Source of the DNA: Halorubrum yunnanense
GTDB taxonomy: Archaea > Halobacteriota > Halobacteria > Halobacteriales > Haloferacaceae
DNA: 61,488 nucleotides
Direction of reading: 5' to 3'
Assembly (NCBI RefSeq): GCF_026586675.1
Contig: NZ_JAODIX010000035.1
Span: forward strand, 44,597 to 106,084
The position numbers and the translations under genes are program-made. The notes under the pieces are model-generated. The model was not told where the DNA came from, searched no databases, and was given only the letters and a program-made list of their open reading frames with translations. Below are positions 27,169-36,388 of the stretch, one piece after another. The first letter of the stretch is position 1. Each line of letters opens with the position of its first letter.

Positions 27169-27202
27169 CGGGGAGTCCCGTTGTCCCGTGCCGCCGACCC
27201 GA

Positions 27203-28288
27203 TCAGATGACGCCCATCTCTCCAAGCCGCTCGGGGAGGTAGGTGTCGGTAACGAAGTCGAGCCCGCGGCTCGCGAGCGACTGCTGTTCGGACTTCTTGC
27301 CGATGTCGAGCTGGAGTTCGATCTGCTCTTCCCAGTAGTCGGTCTGGAAGCGTGGGTCCTCGAGCTCCGACTCGAGGGCGTTCACGTCCGAGTCGGAGAG
27401 CGGGTCGGCCGGGAGGTCGTATTCGACGATGTCCTCGGGCTGGATCCCGACGAACTCCGCCTCCGGCGTCGCGAGGTACTTCGAGAGGTGCGCGGACTTG
27501 ATCGACCCATACGCCACGGAGCCGTAGATCCGGTAGGACCACGGGTCGCCGTCGGCGAACACCGCGATCGGGACGTCGAGCTCGTCGTGGACGCGCTTCG
27601 TGATCCGGCGGGTCGCCCGGGCGGGCTGGCCTTTTAAATGGATGACGAGACAGTCGTACGCCTCGTCGAACCCGTTCTCGACGAGCCGGTCGCGCATCCC
27701 GCCGGTCTCGACCGCGAGCGCGAAGTCGATGTCGTCGTCGAGGAACTCGATCATGTCCGGGTTGTTCGGGATCTGGTAGCCGCCCTCGCCGACGTCCTTT
27801 TGACAGTGGATCTCCCGCTCGCCCCGGCGGGTCTGCTCGCGGATCTCCAGCGGCCCCATCAGGGTCGCGCCCGACTCCTCCGGGCGCATGTGGAAGTCCT
27901 CGCGGGTGACCCCCGTCACGATCTCCAAGTCTTCTACGAGGTCGTTGGACTCGTCCTGCGAGCTGAACTGCGCCTCGTCGTTGTCCCACGACTCCGAGAG
28001 GTAGTACAGCTCCCGCAGCGTCGAGGAGCGCCCCTCGTCGAGCTGGTTCGCGAGGAACTCGATCGTGTACGCCGCCTTCAGCAGCTTGCGGGCGCCCCGC
28101 ACCGAGTTGGCGCTGCGCGTCGACGTGCGGTCGCCGTAGGTCCACACGCCGCTTTCGGCGTCGTACTCGATGTTGCTCTTCGTCCGGGTCGGGAGCGTCA
28201 TCTCCGGGATCGACCCGCCCGCGAACTGGTCGTAGAAGTCCGCGGCCAGGTCGATCAGCTCGTCTCGTGCGTCGCTTTCGGTCGTCAT
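27203..28288 (-). CDS. top6A: DNA topoisomerase VI subunit A
   Basis: 361-aa catalytic subunit of the type IIB topoisomerase (Spo11 homologue). The active-site Tyr is in [14 protein letters not shown] (Tyr95 or Tyr96) and the Toprim acidic residues are in [17 protein letters not shown] (preceded by [17 protein letters not shown]). The ATG at 28288 overlaps the top6B stop by one base, giving obligatory coupling. The frame upstream to 28420 is shadow. It relaxes supercoils and decatenates DNA together with subunit B. Confidence 0.96.
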   Translation of the reverse strand: MTTESDARDELIDLAADFYDQFAGGSIPEMTLPTRTKSNIEYDAESGVWTYGDRTSTRSANSVRGARKLLKAAYTIEFLANQLDEGRSSTLRELYYLSESWDNDEAQFSSQDESNDLVEDLEIVTGVTREDFHMRPEESGATLMGPLEIREQTRRGEREIHCQKDVGEGGYQIPNNPDMIEFLDDDIDFALAVETGGMRDRLVENGFDEAYDCLVIHLKGQPARATRRITKRVHDELDVPIAVFADGDPWSYRIYGSVAYGSIKSAHLSKYLATPEAEFVGIQPEDIVEYDLPADPLSDSDVNALESELEDPRFQTDYWEEQIELQLDIGKKSEQQSLASRGLDFVTDTYLPERLGEMGVI

Positions 28289-30750
28289 CAGGTGTTCACC
28301 GTGAGTTTCTCCGTCTCGACGCCACCGACGCTGACCTCGAACTCGGCGTCGTCGTCGACCGCGTACGTCAGTTCCCGCTCGTCGCCCGAGGGCACCTCGG
28401 GCTTCCACTGGACGAACCACTCGCCGTCCATGTCGACGACCGTCCCGTCCGAGGGGTCCGTCGGCTCGGCCGAAACGATGTCGGTGATCTCCAACTGCTC
28501 GTTGACGTCAGAGTGGTTCTCGACGACTAGCGTCACGATGCCGTCGGACACCTCGCGCTCGACGCTGACGTTGTTCATGATCCGCGCGAGCGCGCCGTCG
28601 ATGTCGGGGCGCGAGCGGCCCGTGACCTCCGAGACCTTGTCGGCCATCTCCGGGAGGATCTTGCCGAGCACGTCCTGCTTCTCGCGGCGCTGCTGCATCG
28701 AGCGCCGCTTGTTGAGGTACGACTTCAGCTCGCGGGCGGCCTCCCGGACGGCAAGCTCGATCTCGTCTTCGATCGCGGGGACGTTCGCGAGCGCGTCCTT
28801 CGACTCGCTCGTGAACGGGACGTTGGTGGACGCGACGTGGATCGAGATGACGGCCGGCCCGTTCGGCAGCCCCGAGCCGCCGGGCTGGTCGAGCCCGTAG
28901 TTGCGCCAGCCGATCTGCTTTATGACGTCCGTCGTCGCGCAGGCCCCGCGCTGGTAGACGAGCGGAACGCGGTTCGCGAACCGGAGCAGCTCCACCGACC
29001 CCTCCGCCGGGATCGACCCGCCGTAGGCGATGCCGGCCTCGACGATGAACGGGTCGCCGCCGTGGACCTCGGCGTCGCGGGTCGCCGCCGCGTAGAAGTC
29101 GGCCTCGTACTCCTTGCGGAGCCCGGCCTCGACCAGCTCGGCCGTGATCGGCGCGAGGCAGTCGGTCGGCGGCGCGAGGATGTCGGTGGTCCGCATCGCG
29201 GCCAACAGGTCGGCCGACGTGTCGCGGTCGCCGGCGATGTCGCGGACCTTCGGCGGGTCGTCCGGCACCGTGCGGGCCCGCGACCAGAACGCCTCGACGA
29301 CGTTTTCGCGGGCGGTCTCGCCGAACGTCGCGTCGTGCTGCTCGGCGACGAAGTTCGCCGCGTCGGCGACGAGCCGCTCTAAGTCGTCGCGGGTGATCCG
29401 GAAGGCGCCGCCGTCGAGGTTTAAGAACCGGCGCGTTAGGGCGTCGGCCATCGCCTGCACCGCGGCGTCGTCCTTCCGCGTCGAGGTCGCCTCGTCGACG
29501 AGGGCGTACGCGTCGGCGACCAGGGGAGAGTCGGCGTCCTCGTCGCCGGCGGCGCTCTCATCAGTCTCCTCGTCCGCATCGCCGTCGGCGTCGACGCCGG
29601 TGATCGCTCGCCACGCCGCGTCGACCGCGTTCTCGCGGACGGTCCCGCCGAACGTCTTCGCGGTGTCGCCCTCGACCGTCTCGGCGACGTTGCCGACGAT
29701 CGTCGCGAGCTCGGCACGCGAGGTCCGATCGTTGCCCGCGACCGTCTCGGCGACGCCCTCGGCGAAGGCCGACGTCGCCGCCTTCCCCTTGTTGGCGACC
29801 GCCTCGGTGACCGCGGCCGCGACGTCGCGGTCGTCGTGGGCGCGCGGCGGCGTCCACGAGAGCTCACGGCCGTAGTGGACGTCCCGGAAGTTGTCGATGA
29901 CGCTGTCGGCGGTCTTCTTGCCGACTCGGGTGAACTCTCCCTGGAGGAACCCGGAGACCGAGTACGACTCGGTCGCCTCCAGCATCTTGATCAGCGCGCC
30001 GAGCTCGACACCGTGGGGGTGCGGGCGGATCTCCTCCGTCTCCGCCGGCAGCTCGTCGGTCGCGCGCTCGAACTTCATCGGCTCGTCGAGCCCTGGCTCG
30101 CGCAGCTCGATCCGAGCGTGCGGGTTGACGACCGCGGTGTGTTTCACGTAGTCGTGGAGCTGTTGGCGGGCGCGCATGTTCGCCTCCATCTCCAGCTCGA
30201 TCCGGGTGCCGTGGGGGCGGTCCCACGTCGTCTCCTCGTCGGCCTTGATCTCCGGCTCGTTCGTGTCGGTGTCGATGATGAGCTCGAAGTACTGCGCCCG
30301 CGACTGCCCCTTCGGGCGCGAGGTGATTTTCGCGGGCTGGCCTGAAGTCAACTGAGAGTACAGTACAGCGGCTGAAATCCCGATTCCTTGCTGACCGCGA
30401 GACTGCTCTCTAGCGTGAAAACGACTCCCATAGAGGAGCTTCCCGAACACTTTCGGAAGCTGTTCCCTCGTAATTCCGGGCCCGTTGTCCTCGATGACGA
30501 GCCGGTAGTAGTCGCCCACCTCCTCGATCTCGATGTAGATGTCGGGGAGGACGCCGGCCTCCTCGGTCGCGTCGAGGGCGTTGTCGACCGCCTCTTTGAC
30601 GGCGGTGACGAGGCCGCGGGCGCCCGAGTCGAACCCGAGCATGTGCTTGTTCTTCTCGAAGAACTCGGCGATGGAGATCTCGCGCTGGCCCTCGGCCAGC
30701 TCCTCCGCGATCCCCTCCCCGTCGGCGATCGTCGACTGGAAGGACGTCAT
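28288..30750 (-). CDS. top6B: DNA topoisomerase VI subunit B
   Basis: 820-aa ATPase subunit. The GHKL fold is clear: [15 protein letters not shown] (N box), VIEDNGPGI (G1) and [15 protein letters not shown] (G2). The transducer domain with its switch-Lys region follows. The archaeal average is about 530 aa; here a long acidic, Ala/Asp-rich insert (roughly residues 300-500) separates the H2TH-like part from [11 protein letters not shown]. Haloarchaeal homologues share such an expansion. In Haloferax gyrB-gyrA follow upstream; here an SDR gene occupies that side. Confidence 0.96.
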   Translation of the reverse strand: MTSFQSTIADGEGIAEELAEGQREISIAEFFEKNKHMLGFDSGARGLVTAVKEAVDNALDATEEAGVLPDIYIEIEEVGDYYRLVIEDNGPGITREQLPKVFGKLLYGSRFHAREQSRGQQGIGISAAVLYSQLTSGQPAKITSRPKGQSRAQYFELIIDTDTNEPEIKADEETTWDRPHGTRIELEMEANMRARQQLHDYVKHTAVVNPHARIELREPGLDEPMKFERATDELPAETEEIRPHPHGVELGALIKMLEATESYSVSGFLQGEFTRVGKKTADSVIDNFRDVHYGRELSWTPPRAHDDRDVAAAVTEAVANKGKAATSAFAEGVAETVAGNDRTSRAELATIVGNVAETVEGDTAKTFGGTVRENAVDAAWRAITGVDADGDADEETDESAAGDEDADSPLVADAYALVDEATSTRKDDAAVQAMADALTRRFLNLDGGAFRITRDDLERLVADAANFVAEQHDATFGETARENVVEAFWSRARTVPDDPPKVRDIAGDRDTSADLLAAMRTTDILAPPTDCLAPITAELVEAGLRKEYEADFYAAATRDAEVHGGDPFIVEAGIAYGGSIPAEGSVELLRFANRVPLVYQRGACATTDVIKQIGWRNYGLDQPGGSGLPNGPAVISIHVASTNVPFTSESKDALANVPAIEDEIELAVREAARELKSYLNKRRSMQQRREKQDVLGKILPEMADKVSEVTGRSRPDIDGALARIMNNVSVEREVSDGIVTLVVENHSDVNEQLEITDIVSAEPTDPSDGTVVDMDGEWFVQWKPEVPSGDERELTYAVDDDAEFEVSVGGVETEKLTVNT

Positions 30751-30929
30751 TCGGTGTCTCTCCCTTCCACCGAGGCACCTAAAAACGCACCGCCGGCGCG
30801 GTGAAAGTGGATACCGGCGTTAGACGCCGTCTCGTACCGGTGTCACGGACAGTCATGCGCTGCGCTTCGATCGACGCCCACCGTTCGCCCGCCGACAGCT
30901 TTCTCCCCGTGAGACCCCTTCGATATCAT

Positions 30930-31904
30930 ATGTCAGGTTGGACGACCGACGAGATGCCGCGGCTGGACGGAAAGACCGTCGTCGTCACCGGGGCGAACAG
31001 CGGCCTCGGCTACGAGGGGACCCGCGCGTTCGCCGAGAAGGGCGCGACGGTTGTGATGGCGTGCCGAAGCGTAGACCGCGGCGAGCGCGCGGCCGACGAG
31101 ATCCGACGGGAGAGCGCCGCCGCACGCGACGACCTAGATCTCGACGTCCGCGAGTGCGACCTCGCGTCGCTCGACTCGGTGGCGACCTTCGGCGAGGGAC
31201 TCGGCGACGACTACGACGCCGTCGACGTGCTCTGTAACAACGCCGGCGTGATGGCGATCCCCCGGAGCGAGACCGAGGACGGCTTTGAGACGCAGTTCGG
31301 CGTCAACCACCTCGGCCACTTCGCGCTCACGGGGCGGCTGTTCCCGCTCCTCGAGGCCGCCGAGGGGGTCGGTGGAGACGCTCGCGTGGTGACGCAGTCG
31401 TCGGGCGCCCACGAGCAGGGCGAGATGGACTTCTCGGACCTCAACTGGGAGCGCTCGTACGGGAAGTGGAAGGCGTACGGCCGCAGCAAGCTCGCGAACC
31501 TGCTGTTCGCCTACGAGCTTCAGCGGCGGATTAACGATCCGGAAGGAGGCGACGATCCGGAGGGGGACGACCCCGGCCTCCGGAGCGTCGCCTGCCACCC
31601 GGGGTACGCGGCCACGAACCTCCAGCTTCGAACCGCAGAGGAAAGCGGCAACCCGCTTTTAAAAGCCGGAATGAAGGCCGCGAACGCGGTGCTCGGGCAG
31701 GACGCCGCGACGGGTTCCCTGCCGATGCTATACGCCGCCACCGCCGACGTCGACGGCGGCGCCTACGTCGAGCCGAGCGGCCTCATGAACATGCGCGGGA
31801 CGCCGACCGTGGGGCGGTCGAACGAGGCCTCCTACGACCGCGCGGACGCCCGCCGGCTCTGGGAGTACTCCGAGGAGGCGACGGGCGTCGAGTTTTCGAT
31901 TTAA
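30930..31904 (+). CDS. short-chain dehydrogenase/reductase (retinol-dehydrogenase-like)
   Basis: 324 aa. Rossmann motif TGANSGLGYEGTRAF, NNAG in VLCNNAGVMA, and the catalytic triad Ser (VTQSSGAHE), Tyr-x3-Lys (YGRSKLANL). Resembles the RDH/WW-oxidoreductase branch of SDRs, which often carry NADP. ATG 30930 follows a tatcatatg context; the frame upstream is shadow. Substrate unknown. Divergent from top6B. Confidence 0.9.
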   Translation: MSGWTTDEMPRLDGKTVVVTGANSGLGYEGTRAFAEKGATVVMACRSVDRGERAADEIRRESAAARDDLDLDVRECDLASLDSVATFGEGLGDDYDAVDVLCNNAGVMAIPRSETEDGFETQFGVNHLGHFALTGRLFPLLEAAEGVGGDARVVTQSSGAHEQGEMDFSDLNWERSYGKWKAYGRSKLANLLFAYELQRRINDPEGGDDPEGDDPGLRSVACHPGYAATNLQLRTAEESGNPLLKAGMKAANAVLGQDAATGSLPMLYAATADVDGGAYVEPSGLMNMRGTPTVGRSNEASYDRADARRLWEYSEEATGVEFSI

Positions 31905-31919
31905 CAGAATCCGCGGCGA

Positions 31920-32459
31920 CTAATGGAGCGTCCCCTCTCGCACGTGATCGTCGTGGGCGAACAGCGCGTAGCCGACGTCGACCGCGCGGTGGCCGGTCGC
32001 CTCCGCGATTTCGCGGATCGGCTCGATCATGGTCACGTAGTCGCCGGCGTCGAACGACTCCTTTCGGCCGTCGAGGTACCCCAACCGCTCCAGCGAGGCC
32101 CAGACGCGGGTGTCGACGACCGCGTGGCGGTCGCCGTCGAGCGCGGCCAGCACACATGACGCCGTGGGCGCCTTGAAGCCGGAGAGGCCGCTGATCAGGT
32201 GAATCGGCGAGAAGTCGCCGTCGACGAGGCGCGCGTTCCGAGTCACCTCTCGGCAGCGCTCCGCCGGGTTCGTCTCGACGTGGTACGCGCTCCGCGTCGA
32301 CGACTCGTAGGCGATATCGTACAGCTGCTCGCGCGTCAGGTGCCCCTGCGAGCGGTACCGCTCGCCGAACTCGTCGAGCCGCTCCGGGAGGACGCCCTGC
32401 GTCTCGGCGTAGCGGTCGAGGTTCTCGGCGACGAACCCGTCGAGGTCGTCGATGTCCAT
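31920..32459 (-). CDS. HhH-GPD-like DNA glycosylase-related protein
   Basis: 179 aa. LISGLSGFKAPTASCVLAAL resembles the helix-hairpin-helix, and HAVVDTRVWASLERLGYL matches the endonuclease III VDTHVxRxxxRLG stretch with its catalytic Asp. The N-terminal 90 residues are helical. It lacks the C-terminal [4Fe-4S] cysteines and the classical K in LPGVGRKT, so it is not a standard Nth or MutY. It may be a lesion- or base-specific glycosylase, or a DNA-binding relative. Convergent with the SDR gene. Confidence 0.6.
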   Translation of the reverse strand: MDIDDLDGFVAENLDRYAETQGVLPERLDEFGERYRSQGHLTREQLYDIAYESSTRSAYHVETNPAERCREVTRNARLVDGDFSPIHLISGLSGFKAPTASCVLAALDGDRHAVVDTRVWASLERLGYLDGRKESFDAGDYVTMIEPIREIAEATGHRAVDVGYALFAHDDHVREGTLH

Positions 32460-32568
32460 ACGAACCTTCCTCGCGCGGCGACCAAAATCCCGGCGCCGCG
32501 GCTCAGGGCGTCATATACGCGGAACACGTTTCGAGAGCTGTCCGTCGTCGCGGGTACGGCCGAGCGGG

Positions 32569-32763
32569 CTACAGCCGAGTGAGGTTCGTCGCGCGCGGAC
32601 CCTTGTCCGCCTCCTCGATCTCGAACTCTACCTCTTGGCCTTCCTCGAGATCCGGGCCGCCGACGTCTTCCATGTGGAAGAACACGTCTTCGTCAGCGTC
32701 GTCGCTCTCGATGAATCCGTAGCCGCCGGTGTCGTTGAAGAAGTCGACCTTACCTGTCGCCAT
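32569..32763 (-). CDS. cspA: cold-shock domain protein
   Basis: 64 aa. RNP1-like GGYGFIESD and RNP2-like DVFFHMEDV mark the OB-fold cold-shock domain, and ATGKVDFFNDTGG opens it. Single-stranded nucleic-acid binder acting as RNA chaperone. ATG 32763 is the standard start; the longer frame is shadow. Last residues RATNLTRL match the family. Confidence 0.95.
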   Translation of the reverse strand: MATGKVDFFNDTGGYGFIESDDADEDVFFHMEDVGGPDLEEGQEVEFEIEEADKGPRATNLTRL

Positions 32764-32786
32764 CGCACTCCAGATCACTCCCGTCT

Positions 32787-32809
32787 GGGTCATAAGTGTT
32801 GCGTGACCC
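32787..32809 (-). promoter_or_regulatory. cspA promoter with flanking inverted repeat
   Basis: A TATA-like cacttatga lies at 32790-32798, about 31 nt before the ATG. It sits between gggtca (32787-32792) and tgaccc (32804-32809), a 6-bp inverted repeat that could bind a dimeric regulator over the TATA box. Confidence 0.4.
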
Positions 32810-32845
32810 GAGTACTCCAACTGTGTGCCGAATACAGAGTGTGAA

Positions 32846-33200
32846 CTACCCTGACCTACCGCGCTCGGGGCTACTCGCCCCTCGCTTGTTGAGGACAGGG
32901 CTTCCTGTTTCTGCGTCGGAATTTATACCCGACGTGGGCACAAGGATTCCAGACTCCGCAGGCGACTTCCCTTCACGGGTGGTTCGGAGTGTCCCACTCC
33001 TACCGGATGGACACTCAGCCACAACCGAGGGTGCGCGCTTCTTGTCGCGCTTGAACACCACCGGAAGCGTGGTGAGCATCGTACTACTGACGTTGATCGC
33101 AGGGGTAGTAAGGCTATGCCGTGTAGTGAAACTAAAACGATGACGGCGCTGTATCCCCGCCCTACTCGCTCACTTCGTTCGCTCCTTGAGGACGGGGGCT
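32846..33200 (-). mobile_element. degenerate IS200/IS605-type (TnpB) remnant
   Basis: The 515-bp stretch 32764-33278 has no intact gene. On the minus strand an open frame (33079-32846) ends with SDAETGSPVLNKR, like the ETGSP-type tail of haloarchaeal TnpB proteins, after a low-similarity KRDKKRAPSVVAECP. Upstream (33164-33200) is the same end motif seen at 25053-25090. Downstream (about 32850-32890) a related sequence with cctcaacaagcgag closes it. Catalytic parts of TnpB are missing; a 0.35-kb non-autonomous fossil. Confidence 0.5.
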
Positions 33201-33278
33201 TAGCGCCTATAGTCAGCTAAAACGCCGATCGAGCCGATCTTACGTGGGGCATCTGACACGCTCTCGCTACGCGTCGGC

Positions 33279-33539
33279 TCACTGCTGTGCCCTCGCCATC
33301 TTTAGGGAGATGAAGAAGCCGAAGTACGCCGGGATCCCGGCGAGCATGAACATGTACAGCACCCACTGCGGCGAGGCGAAAAACAGGAAATCGTACAGCA
33401 GCGACACGATCGTCACCCAGGCGATCGCGAACGCGAGGTCCTGTATCATCCCAGTTCGATTCCCCTCGACGTGAGACCGAACCCGGTCGGCGAGGCTCTC
33501 GTCCGCGTCTGACTCGTCGATCTGATCGGCGTCGGTCAT
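33279..33539 (-). CDS. small two-helix membrane protein
   Basis: 86 aa. An acidic N-terminal third (MTDADQIDESDADESLADRV) is followed by two hydrophobic helices (about residues 34-53 and 60-80). The end MKMARAQ-like tail (SLKMARAQQ) is basic. No family recognised, though small membrane proteins often accompany DUF4212/symporter genes. It lies 86 bp after the UspA gene on the same strand, so it may be the last gene of the symporter transcript. Confidence 0.65.
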   Translation of the reverse strand: MTDADQIDESDADESLADRVRSHVEGNRTGMIQDLAFAIAWVTIVSLLYDFLFFASPQWVLYMFMLAGIPAYFGFFISLKMARAQQ

Positions 33540-33625
33540 GGGTGAACGTCCGCGTCGAAACACGTCGGTGTTCCGGAACGGTCGGGCGACCGAGCAGCCC
33601 CGAGAGGGGCCCGCTCGGCGGGGGT

Positions 33626-34087
33626 TCAGTCCTCGTCGAAGTAGTCGACGACGAGGACGGGGACGTGCGTCGAGCGCAGGGTACGCTCGGTGACGCTCCC
33701 GAGCAGCGCCCGCCGGACGCCCGCGCGCCCGTGACTCCCCATCACGATGAGGTCGATACCGTGGCCCTCGGCGTAGTCGCCGATCACCTTGTGCGGGCGA
33801 CCGCCGGCGACGTGTTCGGCGACGTCGACAGCGCGTTCGGCCCCGCGATCGGCGACCACCCCGGTCGCCTCGTTGGCCTGCTCTTTCAGCTCTTCCATCT
33901 CGTCGAACCGGCCCTGTTTGAGCCGGTCGACCTGTTCGGTGCCGAGGCTGATGTTCACCGAGTCGATGTCGACCACGTACAGCGCGTGGACCTCGGCGTC
34001 GTACTTCTCCGCGAGGTCGAGCGCGTGGTCGACGGCGGCCTCCGCGACGTCGCTTCCGTCCGTGGGGACGAGGATGCGTTCGTACAT
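33626..34087 (-). CDS. universal stress protein
   Basis: 153 aa, single UspA domain with ATP-binding signature MGSHGRAGVRRALLGSVTER. Begins MYERILVPTDGSDVA. The start codon overlaps the symporter stop by one base (TAATG), so it is translated with the symporter. Usp partners of haloarchaeal transporters are thought to modulate them by ATP or adenine-nucleotide binding; that role is inferred here. Confidence 0.92.
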   Translation of the reverse strand: MYERILVPTDGSDVAEAAVDHALDLAEKYDAEVHALYVVDIDSVNISLGTEQVDRLKQGRFDEMEELKEQANEATGVVADRGAERAVDVAEHVAGGRPHKVIGDYAEGHGIDLIVMGSHGRAGVRRALLGSVTERTLRSTHVPVLVVDYFDED

Positions 34088-35826
34088 TATCGCTCCTCCG
34101 TGGCTTCGTCGTCAGTCGGTGCGGTATCGTCGTCCGCTGCGCGGCCGCCGTCTGTCGCCATTTCCTCGCCGCCATCGCCGGCGACCTCTTCGGCGCTTTG
34201 CTGTTGGCCCATCGGTTCGGGGCTGTGACACTGGCGCACCATCCGCTTGGTCTCCAGCGGGGGTTCCGGCGTCGCCATCGAGACGGCGATGGTGACGAGG
34301 AACACGAGCGGCGTCCCGATCAAGGCAGCGCCAATTGGCGGGACGTACTGGGCGTATATCGGGACGAGCGCCTGTCCGGAGCCACCGGCAATGTCAGCGA
34401 GGAAGCCGACGTAGGCCGGCAGGACGCTGTTGATGATCGAGGTGAACCACAGCAACAGGCCGACGCTCATCCCTGCTAGCGCCCCCTGCCGGTTGGTGTT
34501 CTCCCACCACAGCCCGAGGAAGAACATCGGGAACAGTACGGTGCCTGCAAGCGAGAACGCGTAGGCGACGAGCTCGCCGATGAGTGCCGGCGGGTTGAAC
34601 GCGGTCACCGTGACGAGTGCGCCGATTCCGACGATGGTCGCCCGGCCGATGAGCACTTGCTGACGCTGAGTCGCGTCTGGATTGATAAGCTCGGCGTAGA
34701 TGTCGTGTGCGACCGCGGAGGAGGCGGTGATGAACAGCCCCGCTGTCGTCGCGATCGCGGCCGCCATCGCACCGGCGGCGACCAGCCCGACGAACCAGGT
34801 CGGCAGGTTTGCGAACTGCGCGGCCAGCACGACGATGACGTCGCCCTCCGCGCCGGACATCGCTTGCTCACCGCTGAAGACCGCTTCGGACGAGATACCG
34901 TTCACGACAGCGAAGAGGTCGACGCCGAAGGCTGCCATCGCCGGCGCGGCCCAGTACAGTAGTAGGATGAAGAACAGCCCCCACACGGTGGACCAACGGG
35001 CGGTGCGCTCGCTTTCAACCGTGTAGAACCGGACCAGAACGTGCGGGAGGCCGCAAGTGCCGAAGATGAGTGAGAACGCCGTCGCGACCCACAGGTAGTA
35101 GCTGTTCCCGCCGAGGAACGGCTCGCTGAACTGGCGGCTGAGCTCGCTGAACAGGGCGCCGTACTCGATCTGCGGGAGTACGGTCGAGTACCCCCCTGTG
35201 AAGCCGACGACGTAGACGCCCGCGAGGAACGCGACGATGAGGATGACGTACTGGACGGCCATATTCTTCGTCGCGCCCAGCATGCCCGAGAGCGCGAGGT
35301 AGCCGACGGTGATGGTCATCATCACGACGATCATCGGGATGATGTCGAGTCCGAAAACGTACTGCCCGACCAACCCCATCCCGCGCGCCTGGCCCACGGA
35401 GTAGACGTACGCGATGAGCAGCGTGGTGAACGCGGCGAGTGCGCGTGCCATCGGGGAGTTGAATCGGTCCGCGACGAAGTCCGGAGCGGTGTACTTTCCG
35501 AACCGGCGCATCTGAGCCGCGAGGAAGATGAGCAGGACGAAGTACCCGGTAGTCCAGCCGACGATGAACGCTAGCCCGTAGAAGCCTGCGAGCGCGACCA
35601 GCCCTGCGAGGCCGAGGTACGAGGCGGCCGACATCCAGTTGGCGCCGATGGCCATCCCGTTTTCGATGTTGCCGATGCCCCGACCGGCGACCCACATGCC
35701 CTCGGTGTCCGCCACCTTGAAAATGAAGCCGATGGCCAGGAACGAGGCCATCATCACGAAGACAATGATCGCCGGGAGGAGCTTGAACGAGATGTCGAGC
35801 GCCTCGGCTTGGAGCGGGACCGTCAT
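34087..35826 (-). CDS. sodium:solute symporter (ActP-like, acetate/organic-acid permease)
   Basis: 579 aa, about 13 membrane helices. SSS-family landmarks: ANWMSAASYLGLAGLVALAGFYG (helix 1-2, sodium site) and GLPHVLVRFYTV (conserved G-x-P-H-x-x-x-R). It forms a two-component unit with the DUF4212 small protein, overlapping it by 4 bp. Such pairs flank acs genes and often take up acetate or propionate. The C-terminal 60 residues are an acidic disordered tail. The frame upstream to 36066 is shadow; ATG 35826 is chosen by the overlap. Confidence 0.92.
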   Translation of the reverse strand: MTVPLQAEALDISFKLLPAIIVFVMMASFLAIGFIFKVADTEGMWVAGRGIGNIENGMAIGANWMSAASYLGLAGLVALAGFYGLAFIVGWTTGYFVLLIFLAAQMRRFGKYTAPDFVADRFNSPMARALAAFTTLLIAYVYSVGQARGMGLVGQYVFGLDIIPMIVVMMTITVGYLALSGMLGATKNMAVQYVILIVAFLAGVYVVGFTGGYSTVLPQIEYGALFSELSRQFSEPFLGGNSYYLWVATAFSLIFGTCGLPHVLVRFYTVESERTARWSTVWGLFFILLLYWAAPAMAAFGVDLFAVVNGISSEAVFSGEQAMSGAEGDVIVVLAAQFANLPTWFVGLVAAGAMAAAIATTAGLFITASSAVAHDIYAELINPDATQRQQVLIGRATIVGIGALVTVTAFNPPALIGELVAYAFSLAGTVLFPMFFLGLWWENTNRQGALAGMSVGLLLWFTSIINSVLPAYVGFLADIAGGSGQALVPIYAQYVPPIGAALIGTPLVFLVTIAVSMATPEPPLETKRMVRQCHSPEPMGQQQSAEEVAGDGGEEMATDGGRAADDDTAPTDDEATEER

Positions 35827-36275
35827 TCCTGCTGCCCCCCGTCGTTGCCGACACCGGAGTCGGCGGTGCTGTGGTCGATTCCGTACTTCTCGTCTAACTT
35901 GTCGCGCTGACGGGCGTAGATGGCCGCCAAGATCAGCGCACCCGTCGGCGCCCCGAAGGCGACCAAGAAGTAATGCCAGGGGAACCCGAGCACTGGCATC
36001 GTTGTCGTCATGACGCCTGGCGCGAGCATCGTCAGCGTCACCGGCCCGAAGACGATGAGTGCCCAAACGATGAAACCGGTCCAGACGATTCTGAGGTGAT
36101 CCCGCATATAGGCGGTGCTCGGTTTCAGCAGGTTCACCTCTTCACTGAGGTAGTCGGTGTTTTTGTGCGTCTGTGCCGCGCCCGTGGCGACGCCGCCGTC
36201 GGTGGCCGCGTCGTCAGGTGCGCGGCCACCATCGGTCGCCGCGTCGCCCGGATTTCGTGAGCTATTATCTGTCAT
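35823..36275 (-). CDS. DUF4212 sodium/substrate symporter small subunit
   Basis: 150 aa. DUF4212 core: LKPSTAYMRDHLRIVWTGFIVWALIVFGPV, with two helices (about residues 64-85 and 97-118), and FPWHYFLVAFGAPTGALILAAIYAR. The first 45 residues are acidic with repeated ATDGG units. First gene of the symporter-UspA unit, 4-bp ATGA overlap with the large subunit. Confidence 0.92.
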   Translation of the reverse strand: MTDNSSRNPGDAATDGGRAPDDAATDGGVATGAAQTHKNTDYLSEEVNLLKPSTAYMRDHLRIVWTGFIVWALIVFGPVTLTMLAPGVMTTTMPVLGFPWHYFLVAFGAPTGALILAAIYARQRDKLDEKYGIDHSTADSGVGNDGGQQE

Positions 36276-36297
36276 GTGTTATGATGTGTGTTGTTGT

Positions 36298-36320
36298 GGT
36301 ACGTTTGTGCCATTTTATCG
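36298..36320 (-). promoter_or_regulatory. symporter promoter with IR like that at acs
   Basis: ggtacgtttgtgcc (36298-36311) is an imperfect inverted repeat next to the TATA-like cgataaaatg (36311-36320, minus). ATG is 36275. The IR resembles the perfect ggtacggacgtacc in front of acs. The distance from TATA differs between the two. Confidence 0.4.
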
Positions 36321-36388
36321 TGATATCTACGCGTGGTGTCGGTCGCGTTGTCACTCGTCTGGCACTCGGAAAACGGCGCCGCAGTCGA

